Source of the DNA: Candidatus Endolissoclinum faulkneri L5
GTDB taxonomy: Bacteria; Pseudomonadota; Alphaproteobacteria; Thalassobaculales; Thalassobaculaceae
NCBI RefSeq assembly: GCF_000510265.1
Contig: NZ_CP006745.1
Coordinates: 639,653 to 703,652 of the forward strand
Direction: 5' to 3'
Length of the DNA: 64,000 bases
Both the position numbers and the translations under genes were made by a program. This document shows, in pieces, positions 39,881 through 51,303 of this stretch; positions within the stretch are counted from its first letter, which is position 1, and each line of letters starts with the position of its first letter. Under the pieces are notes generated by a model. It was given only the letters and a program-made list of their open reading frames with translations, had not been told where the DNA came from and ran no database searches.

Positions 39881-42252
39881 GTCTTTCTTTAAAATACTAT
39901 TGTACTCTAAAATTTAAAAACTATTTTATCTTTTTTAGCACACTACTTATTCTTTCTTCTTAAAAGATTTTTCATTATAGATTCTTCTTAGTACAATAAA
40001 AAAAATTAATGAAGTTAGTGTATAATAATTTTATTTTTTGTAGCATAGAATAAAATACTAACTTATAGTTAGCTATAGCGTGTATTTATACGCACAAAAT
40101 CTGTTGCTGCCTACAAGTAAAACAATAGCATTTAGTAAAAATGATTTAGGTATAACTTTTGCTTCAAATTTATAGAATATGATACGAAATACGGTGTTAT
40201 TTTTGCGTAATATCTTTATCCTAAGTAATCGCATCTCTACTTGAAATAAAGATGTTAATAGGTATAAGCTTATCGAATCATAAGATAAAAAATGTTACTT
40301 ATCAAGTAGGGTATTAAGAATGATTCCATTTGGTTAAGTAAACTCAGGTTAATTCTTATTATACAATATTGATTTTGCTATGTGTAAAAATCTTGACAAG
40401 AAGATAGCTATTATCTTGAGATAATTTTAGAGTTAGCTAGTAAAATAGAATACTGCGATATGAAAGTACTAAGTATACCTCAATAAGTAACTGATTCACA
40501 ACAATACAGTAACTTTAATGCTATTTTTGATTATCACCAGCATTTAATTGATCTCTTTATCAAATTAATTTACTTAATGTAGTAGATGTTATGTTCTTTA
40601 TATTGCATGAATAACTAATGCAATAAATGTTGTGCTTAAACAAATTGTCGTTTTATTTCTTGAAGATTTTCAGTTAAAAGCATAATTTACATTAATTAGT
40701 ATTTAAAATTGTTTAAAATTTAAGTACTCTGTGAGTATGTGTAATTTTCTAACCTAGCATTTAAACAACGAAAAATTTATTATTCTAAATATACTTGTAG
40801 ATATGGTTATTTTTAGCAATAAATATCTATTAACAGTTTAAATTTGTAAAAAATTTTATTATCAGAAAATTAAGCTATAAAATATCAGAATAATAATTTT
40901 TTAAGCAAATCTATGAAATAAATTAATTGCTATGCATGTTGGTAATATGAATGCGTAGGCAAGTGTACTGCATTTACAGTAGATCAATATTCACTGATTG
41001 ACGTATAAAAGAAATAATTGCTTTGCTAAGATTATTGAAATCTATAATTAATTTAACTTGGGTTATATTTTAGTGGGTATAAGGCGATTTATATAACTGC
41101 ATCATAGGCAATGTGTTTTCTTTAGTAAAGGAAAATTGAAGTATGATTGGATCACATCTGTTGTAAGTATAGCAAGTAAATTAGGGACAAAGATACATTA
41201 TATTAGCAGCCTATACTTTATACAAAGTAACCTAAATTTCTTCTGCGTTCCAATTTGTTTAATACAGTTAGTAACAGTATTAAATAAAAAAACTACTTTT
41301 ATTTTAGTATTATAATTTACTATAAACTTTTGTTTTTCTTTTAGAACTTCAGATAACAATATAAAGGTAAATATACATAAGAAAAATCTAAAAATATCAT
41401 ATGCGATAGTGATATAACAAACATTACCACTATCAATATAGGTACGAAACTATTAAAGGTACTATACTAAATTACATACATATACTATGAGGTAGGTAAT
41501 TATTGATGAAAATACAAAAACATTATTTGCTAGTTAAATTATTCATACCTTGGTACTACTGAAAATTGTTCGTTCTTCATTATCTTATACATAAGCTTTA
41601 ATTATTCTTAATATTATAAAAATAAACTTATTACGATAGTATTATTTTTATTAAAAATATCAATGATATTATAATCTATTTGTGTATTTTGTCGCATTCT
41701 ACTGCAAATTAATCCATCACTAACGATAACAAGTTTTTAATAAAAAAGAACACATTGAGTATTATATTTTGTCAGAAAGTTAATTTTATGCAGTCAACAA
41801 TAAAAATAAGTTTATCATGTAGATTGCTTTACCTCATTATACATTTATTAAAATGTAATTAAGAGAATTACTTTATATATTATCAATATTTTATATCTTA
41901 ATTTTTAAATTATACGAGCGTTGGATTTATAGAATATAAAATTTTTTATTCTAATTCTAAATTATAACAAGGAAAAATTGATATGATTTTCATAAAATAG
42001 TGAGCAAAAATAATAATACACTTTATCATATTAGTATTCGTAGCAGTTAAAATCATGAAAATAAAAATAATATTGAATTGAATATATATTTCCGATTTTA
42101 ATATTTAATTGTATGATTTTATCATTGTAATATTAGCAATTGATGTTAACTAATTGGTAGTTAAAGATAAATAAAAATTGATTTGCTTTCTGTATTATAT
42201 TTACTGCGAATGAGTATATTAAAATCATGCTGTATATTCTATTATTATTATT
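39881..42252. other. 2.4-kb AT-rich gap between tRNA-Ser and birA
   Basis: The longest gap in the window. I see no gene, RNA or strong repeat, only AT-rich sequence. No ribosome binding site is obvious before birA. Confidence 0.65.
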
Positions 42253-43008
42253 GTGATGTCTTGTGTAATTATTGAGCTTGATTCTATTGACAGTACTAAT
42301 TGGGAAGCATGTCGTCGAATCGAAAAAGGTGTAACTGATGGAACTATTATTACGGCTTACAAACAAACTAATGGTCAAGCGCGACGAGGACGAAGATGGG
42401 ATAGTCCTCCTGGAAATCTTTATTGGAGCCGAGTCGTTTTTCCAAAACTCGGATGGCCACTTCCATCTACTCTCTCTATGATTTCTGCATTAGCGGTAGT
42501 TGATTTAGTACGTTTAGTTTTACCGTCAGATGTATCAATCTGTATTAAATGGCCAAACGATATACTGATCGCAGGCAATAAATTAGCTGGTATTCTATTA
42601 CAGAGCGGTGAGAAGGGCAGTACTCCTTGGGTAATTTGCGGTATCGGAGTAAACTTAGCATCTTCTTTGAGTATCAAACCACCATATCCTGTTACTGATT
42701 TACAAAGCTGTGGAGCAGTAACAATTGATCGGAAATATTTGGCATATGATTTGGCAAGACATTTCAATCGTAGATTAGCGGATTATTTAAAATGGGGCAT
42801 GGTTGCTATTCATGATGCGGTGTTAAAAAATTTAGTAGGGATAGGAAATTTCGTCACCGTCTGTATCAACAATAGGCGAGAGGATGATGTAAGTGGTAGA
42901 TTTTGTGGTTTAGATGATCAGTGCAGAGCAGAAATTCTTACTGTCGATGGTAAGAAACGAGTAATTTCAGCCGGTGATTTATTTTTGCATTCTGGCATCA
43001 ATAAATAA
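42253..43008 (+). CDS. birA: Biotin-[acetyl-CoA-carboxylase] ligase
   Basis: Activates biotin as biotinyl-AMP and attaches it to the carboxylase carrier. The protein begins directly with the catalytic domain (DSIDSTNWEA), so it lacks the DNA-binding domain of E. coli BirA, as is usual in alphaproteobacteria, and should not act as a repressor. Seen are GQARRGRRW (41-49), the ATP/biotin loop; KWPNDI (99-104); and the catalytic lysine K110 in NKLAGIL. The loop reads GQARRGR where GRGRxGR is the consensus, a modest divergence. The start is GTG at 42253 or the adjoining ATG at 42256, without a clear ribosome binding site. 251 residues. It would serve acetyl-CoA carboxylase in fatty-acid synthesis. 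Confidence 0.93.
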   Translation: MMSCVIIELDSIDSTNWEACRRIEKGVTDGTIITAYKQTNGQARRGRRWDSPPGNLYWSRVVFPKLGWPLPSTLSMISALAVVDLVRLVLPSDVSICIKWPNDILIAGNKLAGILLQSGEKGSTPWVICGIGVNLASSLSIKPPYPVTDLQSCGAVTIDRKYLAYDLARHFNRRLADYLKWGMVAIHDAVLKNLVGIGNFVTVCINNRREDDVSGRFCGLDDQCRAEILTVDGKKRVISAGDLFLHSGINK

Positions 43009-44176
43009 AATCTGTGTTTATTGCTTATAGCAATGCACTTTTATTATTCAATAATATCTAGTTAAGTATAACGACAGTGCTGATTTTAACATATTAAAAC
43101 TTTACCGTTATTATCACTCTGATCATAAGAAGTATTTACTTTGGTTGATTTTATAGGTAATTTGATAAATTAGCGTTTAGTGCTAATTTGCTGAATATTT
43201 GTTTGTTAATCTTAGTACGCAAACTGTTAAAAATATTGCAGTTCTTAGCTAACGCTAAGTTATTGATCAATAGATAATGTTACTAAGTTAGATATATTAA
43301 TAAATATTTAGTTTATAGCTGTCAGATGGTAAGATAGTTAACGCATTCTTCATAGCTACTTAGAAGTAAGCAAGAACAATTTAGTTTAATTATTAATTCA
43401 TTGGATTAAATTAATTGTATGAATTCTACTAGAACTTTATATATCAATCAGGATCAATGAGTACCGCTCGGTAAGTAAAAGTATACTCTTAGTGAATCAA
43501 AAAACGCAATCTGATATTAGATTACTGTCGTATTAATTAATTAGTTAGTTAGCAATCTTTTAACTAGCGTACTAAAAGAACGTTTTAAAAAATAATTGAT
43601 TACATGAGACAGTAAAAATTTATTAATCTTGTTAAGCTATTAATTATTAGTAATAATCGGCTTGGAATTAATACTTAATTCCTTTTACAGTAATAATTAA
43701 AAGTAATCTTTTATACTGAATGCAATAAACTAAGTTAGAAGTTAATTTGAAAAAAATATAGAATAATTCAAACCTTTATCTATAGTTTTAACTATTCTAC
43801 TAATAAATGCTATTTCTAACAAAATATAGATCATAATTCAATCTTTATGTATAGAGCATAGCTACAATGATTTATGTATTTAGCGAATAGATTATACACT
43901 TTGCGGATACTCTAAGTAAATCTAAAAAGGTATATTGGTTTATAATTAAGCTATTTACTCCCTCGAATAGTCTCGGCGTAACGGAAAATTGCTAATGTAT
44001 AACTATTAATTTCCATGACTTGTGCTGTTTTTGAGCTAATAAAATTCAATGATCTGATAATAAGATTTAATTGTTGCGTTACAAACGATTGACTTGGTAA
44101 GCGTAATATTTAGCAGAAAATAGTGTTATTTTATTCAACTCTTGACCATCATCAACATGTAAAATAGAAATTACTG
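43009..44176. other. AT-rich gap between birA and the BON lipoprotein
   Basis: No intact gene. A minus-strand open frame at 43951-44109, starting within 70 bp of the end of the BON-protein gene, reads protein-like and ends in AETIRGSK, but it has no standard start or recognised motif. The other bases are AT-rich filler. Confidence 0.55.
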
Positions 44177-44782
44177 CTATTGAACTATTACATAATTCAC
44201 AATACCGCTCACAAAAGGTATATCCTGAGCGTGTGCAATCACACGACTAAGCTCATTCTGGGTATGAGCAATTCCCATTATATAAACAGTTTGATTCACT
44301 ACATCTACTGAGTAGTTAATAAATTTAATTTTGTTGTCAGCCAACATTCGGAAACGGAGGTCAGTACCGATCTTTGTATCAAGAGCAAAATTGGTTATAC
44401 TAGCTCGATTATTGACTTGTAGTTCGTTGATAACTTCAACTACTCCGTCAACGCTCCAAGCTAAACGTGTTGCAATGATTCGATTTTCTGCATTCTCTAC
44501 ATTACCTGTTAATAATACCCTTCCGCGATCAACACTAAAAGAGAGGTGGGGAAATAAATTATAGTCAGTTTGAAATAATTTGCCATTAAGCTGTAAATAA
44601 ATCAATCTATCATTGATAGTTCGAACGAAACCATTTTCAGTTTTTGCTGCACTGAAACCAGCTACGCCAGCGCCGATAGCAATTCCTGCAGGTGAACAAC
44701 TTACTAAAAAAATCGAAAGAACTGCTATTGCAATAAGAGCTATAATTACACAAAATTGATACTCATAGTTACGCTGATTCAT
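44177..44782 (-). CDS. BON-domain outer-membrane lipoprotein
   Basis: A 201-residue envelope protein of the DolP/YraP type. A membrane-spanning signal (about 9-28) ends in a lipobox-like LVSC with C29 as the likely acylated residue, so it is probably a lipoprotein. Two BON domains follow, about 55-125 (VDRGRVLLTGNVENAENR, WSVDGVVEVINEL) and about 128-200 (SVDVVNQTVYIMGIAHTQNEL). In the family BON domains bind phospholipid and help keep the outer membrane intact. The ATG is preceded by AAAGGCA. In relatives it lies near gshB, yraN and rsmI, none of which is present here. Confidence 0.87.
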   Translation of the reverse strand: MNQRNYEYQFCVIIALIAIAVLSIFLVSCSPAGIAIGAGVAGFSAAKTENGFVRTINDRLIYLQLNGKLFQTDYNLFPHLSFSVDRGRVLLTGNVENAENRIIATRLAWSVDGVVEVINELQVNNRASITNFALDTKIGTDLRFRMLADNKIKFINYSVDVVNQTVYIMGIAHTQNELSRVIAHAQDIPFVSGIVNYVIVQ

Positions 44783-44970
44783 GAATGATTGCCTTTTTAT
44801 TTCTTTCTTACCATTTTCATTACGCCATAAGATTATTAGATTTGTTCATTCAACAGGGTATAATCCATACCGTTAGAAGTATGTATTCTGGAATTTGTTG
44901 TACTCGTAAAGCTGTGATCTATTATCAGATCGATAAGTTTATTAATTATTTTAGTTTTAGCAGATTTGTA

Positions 44971-45013
44971 GATAATGAGCATTATTGTATAAGATAATGA
45001 GCATTATTGTATA
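44971..45013. repeat. Tandem duplication, 22-bp period
   Basis: GATAATGAGCATTATTGTAT followed by AA is repeated immediately. The second copy differs only at its last base. Confidence 0.88.
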
Positions 45014-45419
45014 GAGGAACAGAGTTTAAATATTAATTGCTATTAATAGAGTACTACTCGTCTAATTGATATTTTAAAACTCACGTTTTTAACAACAATC
45101 GGTTTTGCTTTGGTTAACTTATTACTTAGTAATTATAAGAAAATACTTTTAATTATTATAATTTGATCGATAGACAAGAAAATCTTGTGTATCATCCTAA
45201 TTAAGAATGATAACAAGTGAAAATTACAATCTGTTTCTCATTCTAAATAACAAAATATTGCATATTGTTTCTTCATTATTAATAATATAATAGATTTTAA
45301 TGATTAATTTCATTGGCGGACTAAGCTACTATGCTATAATTCACTTTAGCGTTATTTATTTAATGATTTTTTCCCTAGAAAAGTACAAAAAGATTAAATC
45401 ATTCTAGACGCTATGTAGT

Positions 45420-45453
45420 CCAGTAATTAATTTTTAGTTAAATTAATTACTGG
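45420..45453. repeat. Inverted repeat, 14-bp perfect arms
   Basis: CCAGTAATTAATTT and its complement are separated by TTAGTT. No gene end is close, so a terminator role is unlikely. Confidence 0.85.
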
Positions 45454-46350
45454 TTGATCTGAATAATTTATGATTGCTATATGTAGTGTCAAAACTATAG
45501 CTTATAGCATTCTAAGATTAATTAGTTTTTAAATTAAATTTAAACAATGAATAAACACTCATTTATACGATATTTATTCATATGCAGCCTTCCACTTCTC
45601 ATCCAATATAATCAGCTTAATTATGATTAGAACTTTTTAAGCTGTATATTGTTTTTACTAGCGAAAAATGCCTGTTGTTAGCAACAAAATAGAATTATCA
45701 ACTTTAATTGTTAGCATTTTGTTTAATTTTGTTAGTTGAATTTTGTAGTCTTGATTGATTAATTCTTCTATTATTTGTAATAATTGGTGAGTTAAAGTTA
45801 GATGATGACGTTATTATTATGCGCAATAAAACAATAAATTATAATTCTTATATATCAGATTATTGGATGCGATAACAATTTTATTCATAGAAAATAAAAT
45901 TTAATAACAAGCGATTAGACGCTACAAGCAAATAAATGAGTTTATTCAACAAATATTAGCTTAACTTATAAATTAATTAAATAATTTTTGTAATATTATG
46001 CATGTTAGCTTTAAGCAATAGAAAGATCTACTTAATATACTATAATCTTTCTTATTATAAATATCGCTTTTCGTTATTTATTTTTTAAATAACTAGTTTA
46101 ACAAAATAACGCTTGAAGTTATCAAATTGATAATATCATTAATAATCTAAATATAATACATGTTATTTTATTCGGTATTTTTTGAAATATCTAAAACAAA
46201 ACAAAATACATTGAAGTTCAGTTTGAAGCTTTATAGTTTTCTGTTTGAATTAGCAAAATTTAAATTTAACTAGATAAATTAGTTAACTGGATAATTATAA
46301 GAATTACGTCATAAAGTGCATATAAAAGCACAACTAACATTTAAAAGACA

Positions 46351-46380
46351 TAAAATAACTAATTTTTATTAGTTATTTTA
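46351..46380 (-). terminator. Hairpin overlapping the gdhB stop codon
   Basis: Perfect 13-bp arms (TAAAATAACTAAT and its complement) with a four-base loop begin at the TAA of gdhB on the minus strand. The 3' arm ends in a U-rich run (AUUUUA), so it could act as a weak terminator. All stem pairs but two are A-U, so the terminator call is tentative. Confidence 0.5.
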
Positions 46381-49300
46381 TCGCGCTAAAAGAGAACGCA
46401 TCTGCCCATTAGCTACCGCTAACATAGCCAGATCAACATGTTCAGTTGAACGAATGTCAAAAAGCAATCGATCAGTACGTTCTATATCATGCAAGCGATT
46501 TGTACTCCAAAAAGAAATAGCATCATCCGTAGATATCACATCGTTATTATGACTCATCAATTTCTTGGGCTGCTCATTCATCTGTTGAGATTTCTCCTTT
46601 GAGCCTGCAAGGTCTATTTTTATGTGATCTAATACCTTACGAGCAAGGTGGCTTTGGTGTTGATAAAAATCATCCACTAAAGCATTAACGGCCTGTTTTT
46701 GCCAATAAGTATCTGATACCATTTCTAATGCCTTATCACGCAACCAATCTAGCGAGAATCTGGTTCCAACTTTAAAATAAATAATTGCTACTGTGCGTAC
46801 ATCTAATTTTGTTAATGATGCTAGCCGAACTACATCGCAGGCTGAGGATAATACTTCTAAAGAAGCAATTTCATGAGAGAGAGTTTGAGGAACAGCATTA
46901 TCTTCCAGCTGGCTGCGTACCGTTCTCAGATTATCGCGCTCCGTATCGCCAATCACTTCTATTAAACAGCTTTTTAGAGCACTGACGCCTGGGTAGAAAT
47001 CATTGACATAGCTAGCAATATCAAGTGGTCTGCGTCCATTGCGTAAAAACCATATAGTTCCACGTTCCACTATCTGCTGTATATCGATCAACATCTTAGT
47101 TTGCACCACTGCGGGAACTTTATTGTCTAGATTTTCAATTGCACTCCAAAGCTTTCGCATACTGAATACTTCACGCACAATGATAAAGGCACGAGCAATC
47201 TCCACTGAACTAGTAGCAGTTTGTTCATGAATCACATTGAGGAAAGTAGCTCCAACTTTATTAATCATTGAGTTGGTGACAGATGTAGCTATAATCTCCC
47301 TTCGTAGACGATGCTCAACAATTGCTTTGCTGTAATTTGTACGTAGTATCTCTGGAAAGTATAGTGCTAAGTCATTAGCTAGTGCTGGATCGTCTGGCAA
47401 ATCACTATCCAATAAATTATCATACAATTCCATTTTAGCATAAGCAAGCAAAACAGCTAGTTCCGGACGAGTCAACCCCTTACCTTCTGAGATCCGGTTT
47501 ATAATTGCTTCATCATCAGGCAAAAATTCTATCTGACGGTTTAATTTTAAATGCCCGCGTTCTAGCTTACGGATCAGCCGGCTTTGATAATCAATTAGCG
47601 AAAGGCCTTTGTATGAATCAACAGAGAGCGCTTGAGTTTGGTCGTAATTATCAGCTAAGACCAGCTCAGCAATATCATTTGTCATCTTTTCAAGCAGTTT
47701 ATCGCGCTGTTTCAGAGTCATATCGCCATCAGCTATTATAGCACCTAGTAAAATTTTAATGTTTACCTCGTGATCCGAACAATCTACCCCCGCAGAGTTA
47801 TCGATCGCATCTGTGTTTAATTTGATACCACTTAAAGCTGCTTCGATACGGCCGCGCTGAGTAATCGCTAGATTAGCACCTTCACCAATCACCTTAGCTC
47901 TAATTTCTCTAGCATTTATACGTATTTGATCGTTAGCACGGTCACATGCATCAGCGTTGCTTTCGCGTTCAGACTTAATGTATGTCCCAATTCCTCCAAA
48001 CCAGAGCAGATCAATTTTTGCCTTTAACAGAGTACATATCAGTTCATTGGGTGATACCACATCTTCAGTTATAGCAAAAGTTGTTTTGATCTCCGGTGTG
48101 AGTTTAATAAACTTAGCCGTACGATCAAAAATTCCGCCACCATTAGATATTACTTGAGTATTATAATCAGACCAGCTTGATCTTGCTAAATTAAACATTC
48201 TTTGGTGTTCTTTAAAACTCTTAGAAGTATCAGGATTTGGGTCGACGAATATATGCAAATGGTTAAACGCTCCTAACAAACGAACATGCCTTGACAACAA
48301 CATTGCATTGCCGAATACATCACCAGACATATCACCGCAGCCTATTACGGTAAAGTCTCTGCTTTGAATGTTATGTCCCAGTTCTCGAAAATGTCGTTTT
48401 ACGCTTTCCCAAGCGCCACGAGCTGTAATTCCCATCTTTTTATGATCGTATCCTGCTGAGCCACCAGAAGCGAAGGCGTCATCTAGCCAAAAACCATATT
48501 TCTGAGATACTTCGTTTGCAATATCAGAAAATGTGGCTGTACCTTTGTCTGCAGCTACTACTAGATATGGATCATTGCCATCATAACGGACAACATCTTG
48601 AGGTGTTATTATATCCGTGCTAGAAATATTGTCAGTAATATCCAACATTCCGCTTATCATTGTCTTGTAGCATTCAATTCCCTCAGTTTGTATTTCTTCT
48701 CTGCTACAACCTAGCGGTAACCTTTTAACAACAAACCCACCCTTGGAACCAACTGGTACTATTACCGCATTTTTGACCTGTTGAGCTTTCATTAAGCTAA
48801 GAATCTCAGTGCGAAAATCTTCGCGTCGATCAGACCAACGGATGCCACCGCGAGCTACTTTACCGCCACGTAGATGAATAGCTTCTACGCGTGGACTGTA
48901 AACCCATATTTCGAAGAGCGGCCGCGGAAGAGGAAGATCTTGTATAGATTGGCTATCAATCTTAAAACTAATATAGCTTTTTGGTTGACCATTCTCGGTC
49001 ATTTGATAAAAATTAGTGCGCACAGTGCTGCAAATTAGATTCAGGAATCGGCGCATTATTCTATCCTGATCTAGGTTGGTTACACTATCTAAAGCCGAAT
49101 GAATTTTATCTGTTAAATCCGCAATAATTTTTTCTCTGTCATGTTTAGTTGTCATTGGTTTAAAACGAGCAGTAAACAGTTTTACTAGCAGTAGTGCGAT
49201 CGGTGCATATGCTAGCAACGTTTCTTCCATATAATCCTGAGAAAATGTAAAAGCTGTCTGACGTAAATATTTAGCATAAGCGCGAATGACAGTAATTTCA

Positions 49301-51303
49301 CGCCATGTCATACCAGCATTGAGGACTAAACCATTAAATCCATCATTTTCTGTTCGATTATCCCATACAGCAGCAAAAGCCTCTTCAAAGGGCTTTTTTA
49401 TATTTGCAAGTTCACATTCGTTATTTCCTCGTAAACGCATTTCAAAATCGTGCAGCCAAATTGGATGTTTCATGCCGCTGCCTTCTATTTCAAATGGTAC
49501 TTCTGAAAGTACACGCACGCCCATGTTCTCCAACATTGGCATAACGTCACTAAGCGACACTGGCTTATTGACATGAAATAATTTTAGGTGTAGCACATCA
49601 TCATCTACCCCAATAGGCCGGAACAGGTTAATACCGAGTGTTTCTTCGTTATGCAACTCTTCCATTCTTTCGATGTCTAAAATTGCAGCATGAGGAAGAT
49701 ATGATTCCTTATAAGCAGTCGGGAAAGCTGTAATGTAGCGATGGCGAAATTTTACAGATGCTTCTTCCCCCATATCTGCAATCATAACGTTATGCAATTT
49801 ATCACCCCAACTTCGTCCCGCATCAATTAATCGCTGCTCCAGATCATCAATATTAACCTCAGGAATTTTCCCGCGTGTAGTAGCGATTATAAACTGCAAA
49901 CGAGCTAGTACACTATCTGATATCATTGTATAGAACGAGGTTATTTCACCGTTAAATGCTGTAGATAGAATCATTTGAAAATTTTGGCGAAGCTGAGTAT
50001 TGTACTGATCTCGCGGTACGAAGACGAAAGCGGTTACGAAGCGCTCGAATGCATCAGGATAAGCAAATAGCGCAATTTTTTGTCTTTCTTGTAGATGCAA
50101 TATGCCAATCGAGATTTCAAATAAATCTTCTTCGTTGGCATGAAATAGCTCATCGCGAGGGTAAGTTTCTAGAATATTAATCAAAGCTTTTTCATCATGA
50201 CTTGCTGGTCTAAGCCCAGCACGCTTTACAATATTTTTTACTCTTTGACGTAGTAGAGGTATTGCTTTTGGACTTTCATTGTAAGCGACAGATGTAAACA
50301 GGCCAATAAATCGATGCTCTCCTATTACTTTCCCAAATTCATCGATTTTTTTGATACCAATAGATTCAAGAGGAACAGAACGGTGCACAGTAGAAACTTT
50401 ATTTGCCTTCATAACTAGAAGCAGGCCAGAATCAAGCAAAAATCCCTTGACTTTCGATGGCAAAGATCCAATCTCTCTCAACCCATCAAATACACTGACT
50501 TCAGGTGCTCGTATGATGCCAAGTCCGCTATTATTCACAACTTCCATGTGCAGATCATTGCCAGTTCCTATGTAATCATATTGACGATAACCAAGGAAGG
50601 TAAAATGATTATCCTCAACCCAGCGTAAGAATGCACAAATTTCCTCTCGATCATCCTTCCTGTTATTTTTAGGTGATAATTTTTCTAGCTCGATAACTAC
50701 GCTTATCATGGTTCTACGCATAGCTTGCCAATCTTCAACTGCTGAGCGTACATCTTGCAAGACATGAGCTAATTCTTCTTCGATACTTGCTAAAGCATCG
50801 CTAGAGGTTTGTTCTGAAACCTCCAAATGCATGTAAGATTCAGCAATTGCACATTCAGCATTGCTATTTTTATCTAATAAGGTTCGTACTAGGCCATGCT
50901 CATCACGTATGACACGAATAATCGGATGGATAATAAGGTGTACAGTAATCTCACGACGATTAAGGGCAGCAGTTACAGAATCTACTAGAAACGGCATATC
51001 GTCATTTATTATCTCGATAATAGTGTGAGAAGATTGCCAACCAACTTCTTCAAAACGTGGATTGTAAGCTCGGATACGGGCTTGATTTGGTTTGCGCTCT
51101 CGACCGTAGTTCCATACCGCAATCGTAGCTCCAAAAATATTTTCCACTTCTTCATCGATCAAGTCTTGCGGTGCAACGTTAGCAAAAAACTGGCGTAAAA
51201 ATTTTTCCACCATGTTTGCTTTTACACCATGCAAACGATCGTTAACCATAGCGCAAATAGCATCTATCTTCTGCACTTTAAGAGCTTCTGTGCGATTGCG
51301 CAT
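46378..51303 (-). CDS. gdhB: NAD-specific glutamate dehydrogenase, large type
   Basis: Oxidatively deaminates glutamate to 2-oxoglutarate with NAD+, feeding the TCA cycle. Its 1641 residues match the 180-kDa L-type family. Order: an N-terminal regulatory region with ACT-like segments (to about 400), helical linkers (about 400-700), the catalytic GDH domain (about 800-1200; RGGIRWSDRREDFRTEILSL, then the substrate-lysine region KNAVIVPVGSKGGF near residue 845, and GCGDMSGDVFGNAML in the NAD domain), and a long C-terminal helical domain. GAGGAA lies close before the ATG. No frameshift is seen over 4.9 kb, so the gene is under strong selection. Together with sdhCDAB it suggests glutamate as a fuel. 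The symbol is a family guess. Confidence 0.95.
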   Translation of the reverse strand: MRNRTEALKVQKIDAICAMVNDRLHGVKANMVEKFLRQFFANVAPQDLIDEEVENIFGATIAVWNYGRERKPNQARIRAYNPRFEEVGWQSSHTIIEIINDDMPFLVDSVTAALNRREITVHLIIHPIIRVIRDEHGLVRTLLDKNSNAECAIAESYMHLEVSEQTSSDALASIEEELAHVLQDVRSAVEDWQAMRRTMISVVIELEKLSPKNNRKDDREEICAFLRWVEDNHFTFLGYRQYDYIGTGNDLHMEVVNNSGLGIIRAPEVSVFDGLREIGSLPSKVKGFLLDSGLLLVMKANKVSTVHRSVPLESIGIKKIDEFGKVIGEHRFIGLFTSVAYNESPKAIPLLRQRVKNIVKRAGLRPASHDEKALINILETYPRDELFHANEEDLFEISIGILHLQERQKIALFAYPDAFERFVTAFVFVPRDQYNTQLRQNFQMILSTAFNGEITSFYTMISDSVLARLQFIIATTRGKIPEVNIDDLEQRLIDAGRSWGDKLHNVMIADMGEEASVKFRHRYITAFPTAYKESYLPHAAILDIERMEELHNEETLGINLFRPIGVDDDVLHLKLFHVNKPVSLSDVMPMLENMGVRVLSEVPFEIEGSGMKHPIWLHDFEMRLRGNNECELANIKKPFEEAFAAVWDNRTENDGFNGLVLNAGMTWREITVIRAYAKYLRQTAFTFSQDYMEETLLAYAPIALLLVKLFTARFKPMTTKHDREKIIADLTDKIHSALDSVTNLDQDRIMRRFLNLICSTVRTNFYQMTENGQPKSYISFKIDSQSIQDLPLPRPLFEIWVYSPRVEAIHLRGGKVARGGIRWSDRREDFRTEILSLMKAQQVKNAVIVPVGSKGGFVVKRLPLGCSREEIQTEGIECYKTMISGMLDITDNISSTDIITPQDVVRYDGNDPYLVVAADKGTATFSDIANEVSQKYGFWLDDAFASGGSAGYDHKKMGITARGAWESVKRHFRELGHNIQSRDFTVIGCGDMSGDVFGNAMLLSRHVRLLGAFNHLHIFVDPNPDTSKSFKEHQRMFNLARSSWSDYNTQVISNGGGIFDRTAKFIKLTPEIKTTFAITEDVVSPNELICTLLKAKIDLLWFGGIGTYIKSERESNADACDRANDQIRINAREIRAKVIGEGANLAITQRGRIEAALSGIKLNTDAIDNSAGVDCSDHEVNIKILLGAIIADGDMTLKQRDKLLEKMTNDIAELVLADNYDQTQALSVDSYKGLSLIDYQSRLIRKLERGHLKLNRQIEFLPDDEAIINRISEGKGLTRPELAVLLAYAKMELYDNLLDSDLPDDPALANDLALYFPEILRTNYSKAIVEHRLRREIIATSVTNSMINKVGATFLNVIHEQTATSSVEIARAFIIVREVFSMRKLWSAIENLDNKVPAVVQTKMLIDIQQIVERGTIWFLRNGRRPLDIASYVNDFYPGVSALKSCLIEVIGDTERDNLRTVRSQLEDNAVPQTLSHEIASLEVLSSACDVVRLASLTKLDVRTVAIIYFKVGTRFSLDWLRDKALEMVSDTYWQKQAVNALVDDFYQHQSHLARKVLDHIKIDLAGSKEKSQQMNEQPKKLMSHNNDVISTDDAISFWSTNRLHDIERTDRLLFDIRSTEHVDLAMLAVANGQMRSLLAR

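Larger units (their letters stand above)
44783..46377. other. AT-rich gap between the BON lipoprotein and gdhB
   Basis: No supported gene. A tandem duplication (44971-45013) and inverted repeats (45420-45453, 46351-46380) are present. The first 200 bases are open on both strands (48 codons on the minus strand at 44836-44982, 70 on the plus strand) without a recognisable domain, perhaps gene debris. Confidence 0.55.

Noticed and set aside
42133..42378. 81-codon minus-strand ORF over the birA start
   Set aside because: Overlaps the conserved birA N-terminus; poly-Asn and AT-driven composition.
44785..44997. 70-codon plus-strand ORF divergent from the BON lipoprotein gene
   Set aside because: Runs through a tandem duplication, no ribosome binding site or domain; listed only as part of a debris observation.
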